Origin: Anseranas semipalmata
Taxonomy: Eukaryota; Chordata; Aves; Anseriformes; Anseranatidae
Assembly (NCBI GenBank): GCA_013399115.1
Contig: VXAA01003401.1
Location: 376,007 to 440,006 of the forward strand
Length of the DNA stretch: 64,000 nt
Reading direction: 5' to 3'
Positions 24,349 to 34,700 of the stretch are shown here, piece by piece. A program made the translations under genes and the position numbers. Within the stretch, counting starts at the first letter, position 1; every line of letters starts with the position of its first letter. The notes beneath the pieces are model-generated. The model was not told the origin of the DNA and searched no databases. It saw nothing but the letters and a program-made list of their open reading frames with translations.

Positions 24349-27300
24349 GGTTGATGGGGCCGGAGCTGCCTGTCCCCAGGACATCGTCATTCCCTTAGCT
24401 CTGTGCTCAGGCACGTGTGGGTGCTTTTTCCAGCACCCCTGCTGCCAGCTTTGACCCTTCCCACATCTTCATCTCTGTGCAGCCCGGCTCGTGGGGCAGT
24501 TGACAACACCTCCACATCCTCCACCAGCAGTCATTCCTACCCTGCTTCTGGTCTTCAGCTTCTTCATTTTGCAAGTTCATTTCCTTTGCTGGAAGCAGAT
24601 TTTGGCAGTTCACCACAGATCTCCAAAAGACCTTGGGAGACGATGAGTAGCTGTGCATCCAAGGTCCTTTGCTGTGTGTCCTCTGCAGACTGGGAAGCAC
24701 TGCTGGATTGCTGTCTCTGCAGCGTGGCTCTTCTCCTGGAAGTGTTTTTCCCTTTCCTCTGCATCTTGGTCCCTTCCATCCGCATTTATTTCGAATGGAA
24801 GTGGGAAACAACAGTGGAAAGAACTGGGAAAGGGCTAGGAGAAGAGGAAAGCCTGGAGGTGTAAGAAGCTAGGGTACTCCTAAGAGGAACTAGCTGCTTC
24901 TCGCAGCAAAGCTGGCCTGCCCAAGACAGCAAGGGGAGCAGCTCCTGAACTGGACCATGGGTGGAGGGTAAAGATCTCCAGGATACAACCACGATCTTGG
25001 TGAGAAGAGTAGACATGCCACTTAGTGAGGTTTATGGTTGCTTCAGAGATGTGCTGGCCTTCCTGTTAACATCTCCAGCACAAGAGAAACCAGATCTGCA
25101 CCCTTCCTGTAACCACATATCTCTGCCGGGGGCCTTGTGCAAGACAAGTGATTGAGGAAGTGGCCTCCACCTCAGTGACTCTGTTGGGCCAGCACAGGGA
25201 TGAGTTCCCATGGTCCATCCTGCCACAGGGATAGACTCAGGTCAGGCTATGTTTGGGGTTTTCTTACTTCTGGCTGACCAGAAGAGGTTGGAGAGGCCTT
25301 TGCTGAGCTGCAGTGGACGTTTGCCCTTAGCCCGGCTTGCAGCAGCCATCTGTGCCAAGCTCGCGGTGAGCATCCTTCGCCGACACGCGTGTCCGTGGAG
25401 GTAACAGCAGGGACAGGCTCCCGATGAGCAGGCGGGCGGCCCAGCCTGTGCGTTAAGCTCTCTGCCCGTCTTTCCATCCCTCAGCTGCAGCATGGCCCCT
25501 CCTGCTTTGCTGTCCCCATTCAGCTAAGCCATGTGCCCATCTCCCTCATTACAGGCACTCCAGGGAGAGCTGGGATTAAAGGATTATGGTAATGTTCTTC
25601 AGGAACACTCAAGAAGATTAAGATGGCTTTAATAAACTGATGAGAGAGGGACACAGCCATGCTTCTGAAACCCTAATTTAGGTCCCAGGTTAACCTTTTC
25701 CCCTGTGCTAGAGACAGGTCTCCGGTCACCGTGGTGAGGTAGCAGGAGACCTCTTACTTCAGTGGTGCTCCGTGTCCATGCCTCTTCCTTTGCTTTTCCT
25801 TGGCATTTGCATTGGGCTGGCCAAGAAGAGGGCGACGTACTAGTTCAGAAGGACCCAACTCCTCCTGTGGCTTGGGTCTACCACCAAGGTTACAGCTGCC
25901 TAAGACCACGCTCAGTCAGTCATCTCCCTCCCTGGGAGAGGCTCCAGGAAAGAGGGGCAGAATGGGCCAACCTTGCCCTGCCTCCCTCTGCGTCTCCCGG
26001 GTGGAGCTGGGCATGAGACCTGGCTCACTTGTGTCACCGATCTCTGACACCAGGTCTAACTGGCCATGCTAGAGCAGACGGACGTGTGTCCGGTTGTTCT
26101 GCAGGAGGGTGGCTATTAGCCAAGGTGGGAAACCTCCTCCTGTGTCTTCTCTGACTTTGCCCACCCAAGGTCCCGGTCATCTGTCAGAACTTCGTGCGTG
26201 GAAAGCCTCTTCCAAACGGGTTTCTCTGAGCAATTAGGAGATCAGGGATCTTCTATCTTTCCCAGACCCCTCTAATTGTGTCTGACACCACCACCCCCCC
26301 CCCNTGTTGTCTCTGGAGATAGTGTGCAACATGTCCAATGCATTGGATCGCTCCTTCCTCCCACTTCAGCCTTTCATTCTTATCCCTCTGCCTCCGTATT
26401 ATCCCCATCTTTTTGTCTGTCGCCTCCCTCCGTTCCCTTTTATTTCTTGGATGTAATTGGAAGAGCCGAGAAGAATTCGCAGCCTGGTGTCCTGATGGGG
26501 ATGGGAAGCAGAAAGCGATTTGGGGAGTGGGGTGTGAAAGAAAGACAGAGGGGAAAAGCTGGCTAATTTGCATCCTTTCTGAGTGCCCTGGCTCTATAGC
26601 CAAGGTACAGCAGGGGGTCTTCTGGCAAGGCGGCAGCGACGTAATGAGGTGTGTCATATCCCAGCAGGAGCCAGCCTCGCTCCCCCGTCACCCCCTAATT
26701 AGAACTGTTTCAATTTTTAAGCCCCCCCCCGGAGGAGTGCTGCGGGGAGGGGGAGAGGCGGGCGTGCAGCCGGCTTTTGGCGAGGGGGGACCGCGAGCCG
26801 CCCGCCGCGGGGCTGGGGACAGCGATGCCGTAATGCCACGGGGCTGCAAAATGCTTTGTGCCAGGAGGGGCCACCGCTACTGCAGCTTTTAGGGGATTTT
26901 TTTTCCCCATAAGTTGAATAAATGCGTTAGCAGCACGCGTGTGATGCAGGGACATCTATCCCCCTGCTTTGGGGAGCCCAGGGAAATGGGGGCGCTGCTA
27001 ACGCTGGGGTCGTGAGCCAGAGACCTGCAGATGCTCATATTCTGCATCCTTGTATTCTGCAGCTCTGTGTCCTTTTCCTGCGAGCTGGCTGTGTCCTCCA
27101 CGTTTGGTGATGGGTAGCAGAGGTCCCTGTCATTTCACCCAGGCCCACCTTGCCAAGCAGGGCTATGGTGCAGTAGAAGCCAGTGTTGGGCTCAGGGTGA
27201 GGGCCTTTCATTTTCGTAGCGTAGAAGGACCTTAGTGGTTCGGGCATGAAGCACCTTTCCCTACACAAGTGGTACAGCACCAGGCGCAGTGCAGCCTTGT

Positions 27301-28304
27301 TGCCGCCATAGTGTGCCCTACCCGAGCATCTTTGTGACTTCTTTTGGGGCTTATGGTGTGGGAGCTTCCAAGAACTGCTGGCTTACCCTGATCGGGGTGA
27401 CTCATAAGCCTCCTCTAGTCCATAGATCAAATCCTGGCCCTGCAGAAGTCAATGAAAGTCTTTACGCTGGCCTTTTCAGGCACGGTAGTCATAGTCTTCC
27501 TAATTCAGATGCATTAAAGCTTCCATGCAACAGCTTGTGGGTTCTCTCTAAAACACCGTCTGGCAGGAGCAAGAGGAGCCTGGTAATAGCCCTGCTTATT
27601 TTCTGAATGGCTGCAGCAGCAGTAAAACCTAATGCCATTAAAACAGGCCTGCGATGATGTGTGCCATTAAAACCTGAGAACTGCCTATCACTCTTGCTGA
27701 CCCCATGGCTGGTCTTGGAGCAAGCTTGTTCTTCTGGAAACAGAAGAACCAGACCACCAGGCTCGACCCTCCTCGGCTGCTAAGATGGAGCCGGATATCT
27801 CCCCTGATATACAAACCTGCTTTCAAAGTGGCTTTCAAAGAGTCAGGTGCCAAAAAGCCACCATCTCAGGCCAGGTGCGGCATCCCAGTGCCTCTGCCCT
27901 GACGCCTGTTTCTGGAAGGCAGGAGGGAAGGTTGACCGGGCTTCTTGGCTTGTTCCTGTGGGGCTGGGAACAGGGAGAGGAGGAGACAGCTTGCCCTGAG
28001 CAGGTCCTGGTGTGCCTGCCTCTCCAGCGCCGTTCTGCAAAAGGTGTCTGTGCAAGGAACGGCTCCGTGGGTGCTCTGACCTGAAAGGCTCCTGGGCGAG
28101 GGCCGAAAGTTGTGAGAAGCACGGAGAAGGTGAACGGGGAGCAGGTGTGCTGGGCCAGTTCCAGTAGAAGCAGCAAGGGTCTCCTGGAGGAGAGTCCCGC
28201 TCTTAGGCCCTTCTGAAGGACGAGCCCTGGGGGACTCGGCCCGAGGCGCGCCCCTGGTTGTCCTGCCGCCTGACCGGCGTTCTTCTCCTTTCCTCTCTTT
28301 GCAG

Positions 28305-28477
28305 GTTCAGCACAATGAGTCGGCGCCCTGGGCGCTAGCAGCGTGAGGAGCCCAGGACGGGTGCTGCCCCGCTCGCGCCTTGCCCCCGCCGCTCGTCCCC
28401 CTCGGGGAGACAGGCGCTGGCCCCTGCCTGCCCTCGCGCCCCTTGCTCCCGCTCGCCGTAGAGGGGACGGGCCCGTT
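28305..28477 (+). other. DUSP8: DUSP8 5'UTR portion of exon 2
   Basis: The exon begins after CTTTGCAG and runs 173 nt, GC-rich, to the start codon. It contains one upstream ATG (28315) whose frame closes at 28338. Between the uORF stop and the DUSP8 ATG the main frame is open but contains no ATG. Confidence 0.75.
28315..28338 (+). CDS. Upstream ORF (7 codons) in the DUSP8 leader
   Basis: ATG with A at -3 opens a frame coding MSRRPGR and stops at TAG (28336-28338), 139 nt before the DUSP8 start. This is the only upstream ATG in the visible leader. Its arrangement allows reinitiation at DUSP8, so it could damp translation. The Arg-rich peptide is probably not functional in itself. Confidence 0.45.
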   Translation: MSRRPGR

Positions 28478-28708
28478 ATGGCCGGGGACAGGCTCCCACG
28501 CAAAGTGATGGATCCGAAGAAGCTGGCCAGCCTCCTGAGGAACGGAGCGGAGGGCACCCTGGTCATCGACAGCCGCTCCTTCGTGGAGTACAACTCCTGG
28601 CACGTCCTCAGCTCCGTCAACATCTGCTGCTCCAAGCTGGTCAAGAGGCGGCTCCAGCAGGACAAGGTCTCCATCACGGAGCTCATCCAGCCCGCCTCCA
28701 AGATGAAG
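28478..28708 (+). CDS. DUSP8: DUSP8 coding exon 1 (residues 1-77)
   Basis: Start codon to AAG|GTACGG. It codes the first half of the CH2 domain: VIDSRSFVEYNSWHV, SSVNICCSK and the docking motif LVKRRLQQ. It ends in SKMK at phase 0. Confidence 0.96.
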
Positions 28709-31700
28709 GTACGGGGTCCGGCCCTTGCCTTTCCTTCTGGACACCCCTTCCCCGGGAGAGAGATGCCGGGCGGGGGGACGCGTGTCCCCCAAGCCATGCC
28801 TGGTTGTGCAGCCCGCTCCTCCATCCCTGCACCCTGTGACCCACCGGCATCTCTCTGGCACTGCCACCACCCCTCCAGCAGCTGGAGCGTGAGCTCGCAG
28901 GGCTGCCCTTGGGGACCTGCTTATTGCCCCCACCCCAGGGACGTGGCACCACCTCCACACCCGCCCCCAGGCCTGTCTAACAGGTACGTCAACCTCAAGA
29001 ATTGCCCCACGCTGGCAAACAACCCCCAAAGCCTTCCTGGAGCTGTAAGCTTAATCCCTTGCTAAAAACTCTTCCCCTCCCCTCTGTCATCTCTAACTCC
29101 ATTCAGGGACATGTAATCCTCCTCCCTTGTGACGCCAGGAGCTCTTATCCGGTGTCATGGCATATTATCTCTCCCAGGCTCCTCTCTCTATCTCTCCCAG
29201 TTAAATAATGGAGGTGGCTCCGAGCCACGGCTGGCTGGCCGAAATAGCGCTGGGTGCCCCCGCCGTGGCTCGGTCGANNNCCCTCCGTGAGATGCTGCTG
29301 TCGGTGACCGGGAGGAGGGTGGCTTGTCCCCTCTCCTCTCCTGGCTCCCCAGGGGCCGGTCACCCCATCCGCCACACGGCCCCTCTGTGGCATGGTTTTG
29401 GCATGGGGACCCCCTGCCTCCCTCTGCCCTGCATTTTGGGGTGCGGCACCCCCCTGGCAGCCTGTTCCCCTGCTGCCGTGCTCTTGCTTTTTTACCACTC
29501 CCCCCCCCTGTAATTTTATGGCAAAACGAGGGTAATTCAGGCGATTAATCAAATGCTGGGCCCAGCTGGAGCCATCTGCGGCGTGTCCCCCCCCCCGCCA
29601 CCCNNGGGGATTGCGGAGAACGGTTCCTGAACGGCTCGAGCCGGTCGTAAATCCCCGGGGGAATAAAGCAAGAATAATCAGTTTTTGCGAGCCTCCAAGC
29701 GAGGGTCACCTCTGCAGTGGCCACCGTCACGTGGAGCGGCAGCAGCAAAAGCGATGCGACTTTGGGGTGGGGGGAGGAAGAGGAGGACGGGGAGGGGGAG
29801 CGCGAAGAGTTAACGTCAGCTGATGCAGGTCCGCCTGCAAAGCTGCAGCTCGGCAGCCGCAGAGATGCCGCAGCGGGCGGCAGCGGCTCCCAAAGGATGC
29901 TCCTGCGCCGGCACAGGTGGCTCCTGCCCCTGCTCTGTCCTGCTAAGGGTTGTCCCCAACCCTCACCGTCACCCAGGGGCTGCCGGTGTCCCCCCAGAAG
30001 GAGCAACCACCTCCTCCCCATCCCGCATCATTACATAGCGGTCCGGGCACCAACAGGGGATGCGATGCTAACCCCGCTGCAGGGGTGTTTGGAGACACTC
30101 AGCGTTAATAATTAATTAATTAAGCTTCAGGGCGTTCGTATGAGGTTAAGCCAATTGCCCTGGGAAGCTGGGAGGGAATGGGGGGGTCACAGCTGTATCC
30201 TCAGCTGGCACAAAGCAGGGTGCCGGTAGTGACTTTGGTAGTGGCTGTGGCGTGGGGTGTGTGAGCCTTTGGTGCCGCTGTCCCCATATAGAGGGTGGCA
30301 GGAGGCTGAGGGGTGGCAGCGGGAGGACAGAGCCGCGGGCACGTCCCTTGGGGCAAGAGGGAGAGTCAGGATCTGGGGGGAAAATGTGCTGCTTTGGGTA
30401 CTGTGAAGAGGGGGAGCCTTTGTTTTTGGGGCTCCCTGGTGCACCTGCTGAAGGACGATCAGCAAAGTGGTGGGGACAGGGAGGGACAGGGGGCACGGCT
30501 GGCGCTGGGAGCAGATGGCAGGAAGGGTGACATCAGTGGCGCGATTGTCCGGCCCCATTATTCCTCCTGACGGGCCTCCCGCCCTCCTCCCGCTTCCTGC
30601 TCCCGGCCGGGGCTGCCGAGACAAAGGCAGCCGGGAGCACGGCGGTGCTGCCCAAAGGGAAGGGGCATTGCTGACAGCCCACCTCGACGCGCTCCCCCCT
30701 CGCTTGCACAGCCCCAGAATTCCCAGACCTGCGCATCCCAGCCCCCGCCAGGCATCGGTCACCTTTTGCCCATCGTCCAGATGGGCAGCGCAGGAGGCAG
30801 AGGTTAAAGCAGAGCAATTTTCCATCCCGATGCGATGGGAGGGTACCACTAGCAACTCTTCTGGATGCTCTGGTTTGGATAACGGCTCGTTATCCAAAAC
30901 GGCTTGTTTCGGATAAAGTCTCGGGAAAGGACCATTTGCTGGGAAAGAAGAAATGGGGAAAATTAATTATCCCTTCCTTCTTTCATTGCAATATGCTTTT
31001 CGTCTGCCCTGGAAGCATGGGCATAGCTAAGCCACCAGTCCCCAAGGCCCCTGTGTGCTGCATCCCCGCTGGGCGCACACATCTCCCCTAGAAGCCGTGC
31101 AGCCAGAGCAGAGATGCTGAATTCCATGGCTGCCCACGGGCTGGGCTAGGAAACTGTGGCAGTAATCCATTTTCCAACAAATTACTTTTATTTTATTCCA
31201 AGGAATTCCAATTATTACAGCAATAGTCTCCCTTGGCACAAAAATGCGCTACCTGCTTCGTTTTTGTTTTTAAACCTTTCTCCCAATACCAACGGGAATA
31301 ATTCAGCTCCTCGGTGCCGTTTCGGGGGAAGAGGTTGTGGGAAATTCCTGCTTGGGGTTTCATTTTGATTCCTGGAGGGAAATGCTGAAAAGTTCTCTTT
31401 TTTAAGATCTCCTTGGAAAGTCTTCCCACATCTTGACCTGTTCTCGCTTCCTGAAATGCAGCTGTCTCTGGGAATGGCTATAGCAGCGGTTAGAGGCGTG
31501 ACAATGGTCACCAGGGCTATGGGGACATTTATTGAGTTACTGGAGGAGCCTGGCTCTGGAAGCAGCTGCCTCGCTCAAGGGAAAGCCAGGGCTTATTTTT
31601 GAGCCATGTGCCCGGCTGCTCTTTATGTTTGTGGAAGCGGTGTTATTTCAGTGGGGTGATTCACCGTGTTTTGAAACAATATGTGACTGAGATGTCTGGA

Positions 31701-34700
31701 GTAATTGGGATAATAAGAATACCTCACTCTTATCTTAGCCCGGATCACCTGGAGGGCTCAGAGTGCTTCACACAGCAGACAAGTGCCATTAGCAGCTGGG
31801 GAGACCGGAGCAGGCAGAGCCAGCACCGGGATGTATCGAACCACCAAGTACCCAGGACAAGATGTCCGTAGGGAGATACCTCCAGGGGAGAGGTGATGGT
31901 CTCCCTGGAGATGTCCCAGGGATGTCCCATGGGCTCCCCAAGGATGCTCCTGCAAGGCTTGGGGGCAGAGACCAGGGTGGCTTGGTGGGACCATAGCACC
32001 TGAAGTAGAATCATTTAGGTCAAAAAAGACCTTCAAGATCATCAAGTCCAAAGAAGCACCATCAAGGCCGGCTGTGCCTCGTGGCAAGCTGTGTATCATC
32101 CTTTCCAAATGCTGCATCCCACCAGCAGCCCCTCAGCATCCTCCCTTTCTTCTGCAGCGGCTTGTGGGGGTGTTCACAGGTGGGGCTTGGGCAGCACAGG
32201 AGGGAAATGCTTGATGGTTGGACTTGATGATCTTGAAGGTGTTTTCCAACCTAGGTGATTCTAGGATTGTATGAAATCCCTCCTGTCCCTGCTCCATCTG
32301 ACCGTTGGGACTGGGAATGTCAGCACCACCACGCGTGATGTGACACAAGAAAAACGAATCCTTTCCGTGCAATGTGTATTTTTCTTCAAGCCCAGCTCTT
32401 GCCCCACCAAGCAGGGTATTTATTTTCTGCAGCCAGGCCATGCAAGGCCAGTGCTTGTTTGGCATTTACATCGAGTGAAACCTTATAACTTTAATAAGAT
32501 GTAAACCGTGTCACACATATCTGCCGTTGCTCAGCAACCCTGCAGTAATGGCCAAAACAAAGCCTCCCCGTGCAGAGGGAACACTAAATCCTATTGTGGG
32601 ATAATTCTGCTCAGCCAGAGCTGTTATCTCCCCTGCTTGCCCCCCGTGGCCACCCCGGCTGGGGTGCGAGCCCCTGCTCGGTCCCCTCCTCGCCTTGTTT
32701 TTTGGGGAGATGCTTTAGCGGTGCTTTAGGCTGGGTTTTCAGGATGCTGTGCTGCGGTGGATGGCAGGAGCAGTGGCTTCCTTGGGGTGGGACATTCCTA
32801 AGGGTACATCCTTGGCTGGTTCACCCCGAGATGGCTTCCCTGGGTCACCTCTGCTGCTCATGAGGAGTTTCACCCACGTTGTAAACAGCTACCCTTATAA
32901 AAACAGCACGGCGTATTAAAAATGTAAAGAATATTGATGATGCTTCCAGAAACAGCCACTAATTTTACCCCAGGCACCTCAGGCAATTTTCAATGCCTTA
33001 TTTTAAAATTCCCCCATCCTTCCCTCCTCCCTCTCCTCCCGGCGCTCCCTTTTCTTCCCTCCCTTCATCCCGCTGACCTGCGTGGCCAAATTTGCTTCCC
33101 AGTGCCCCGTGCAGGGAGCAGCAATTTCCGAGGGCACGGGGCTGTCCTGAGCAGCCGCGATGAGCTGAGCTAAACCTGCGCGTGCCGCAGTTTTACCGGG
33201 ATGCAGCTCCCGTTTCGGGGCAGGGAAGCACCTGCAACGGGGTGTCGAAGCAGCCCAGCTGCTGCTTCGTTGCAGCTTGAGAGGGCTTGGGCTGGAGGTG
33301 CTTTGGGAAGATGTCTGCACACCTCTGGGTGCTGCAGAAACCTTGTCGAGGGATAGAGGGATGGATTTTGAGCATGGTGTTTGTGGTCGCGATAATATCT
33401 ATAGGAACTCAAGGGTGCTGCTCGGGTGGTGGGATAGGGCATGCGAGTGAGGGAGCAAAAGGAGGAGGGTGTTTGTGAGCAGTGCCCAGCTCGAGGAGTC
33501 TCCTCATGAGGTTTCAGTCCCTGTTGAACAGGTAGGCATGGGAGAGGTTGCGCTGGTCGCCACGATGGGATGCAGCAGCTCCAAGCCTCTCGTTTCAGTG
33601 GGAGCACAGCACATGGCAGGACATTGCACCAGAAGGACTCCCCGTGCCCGCAGGGGAACAGCTGGACGTTATCCAGCTGCTGGATCCCCATGGCTTTCCC
33701 CACAGCGTGAGGGATGCGCTTCGCCCCGCCGGGCAGGCGTGTGCCATCCGTCAGGCTGGATGCACTGAGCCGTGCCTCCCCAGGGGGGTTCTCTTCTTTT
33801 CCTTCTTTTCCACGGACCTTCCCGTCGGATGGGATGGCGGATGAGCACGGCTGATGGGATGGCTGCGCAGGATAGGGGGATGGGGGACTTCTGCTTAAGT
33901 AATGGCAAATTGAAGGTGGGCGTTGTGGGGGAGCAGTATTTTGGGTAGGACACTCAAAATTGCTCATTGTAGGCATGGCTGCTGCAACTGATGTTGGTGC
34001 TGAAATACTCATTTGTACCCGTGGGGCACTCTCAGCCATGTGGTACCTGAACCATTGGGGTTGTCCTCCGGCTGCAGTTGATGGAAATGCACCATGGGCA
34101 GAAGCGAGTCCTCAGTTTCTCCAACGCCCATTTTGTGCGGTTCCCCGCAGGTGGAGGCAGAGGAGCACCAGGACGTGGTGGTCTACGACCAGAGCACGCG
34201 GGACGTGACCGGCTTGGCTGCCGACAGCTTCCTCTCCATCCTCCTGGGCAAGCTGGACAGCTGTTTCCACAGCGTCTCCATCCTCACAGGTAGGAGCGGA
34301 GCTGCTCGAGGGCAGCCAGCGGTGATGATGATGGCGATGGTGGTGCTGCTGGCACCAGCAGCATTGTAGAGTGATGGTGCCTTTGATGCATCCAGACCAT
34401 TTCCCACGACTGTTTGGGGCTCTGGGTTACCGTTTCACTTGGTCCTCGTGCAGTTATTCTCGATTAATGGTGTAGTGGCCATGCAGCGCGTGTGACAAGC
34501 GTGTCACCTTGAAGGGACAGCGAAAGCTGCCTTTAATTCCCGGCAGCTGGGGTGGCTGCCTCCCAGCTTTGAGCCAGAGTTGTGATGGGGAGAGCAGAGA
34601 AATAACGGGAATAAAATGCCAAAAAGGTGAAGGCAGATTTGGTCACGTCTGAGAGGGAACCTGCTTCGTCACCGGGACGGGTCAGGAAGCAGCCTTTGTA

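Larger units (their letters stand above)
15293..28304 (+). other. DUSP8: Putative DUSP8 intron 1
   Basis: About 13 kb without a recognisable exon. It contains CR1 3' fragments (19110-19213 on +, 24216-24348 on -), a (GT)n run (18880-18893), single Ns at 15629, 20719 and 26304, and a short GC-rich patch with several CpG at about 26720-26840. The acceptor is a good pyrimidine tract ending CTCTTTGCAG at 28304. Confidence 0.5.
28709..34150 (+). other. DUSP8: DUSP8 intron after coding exon 1
   Basis: 5.4 kb, GTACGG to CCCCGCAG. No exon seen. It holds an outward-facing CR1 pair (32006-32263), Ns at 29278-29280 and 29604-29605, and a TTAATTAA-rich patch at 30104-30122. The long open frames here are not supported by any domain. 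Confidence 0.85.

Noticed and set aside
27835..28824. 329-codon minus-strand open frame
   Set aside because: It is the antisense shadow of DUSP8 coding exon 1 and flanking GC-rich sequence.
33170..34039. 289-codon minus-strand open frame in a DUSP8 intron
   Set aside because: No recognisable domain; Ser/Pro-rich low complexity, no splice or promoter context.
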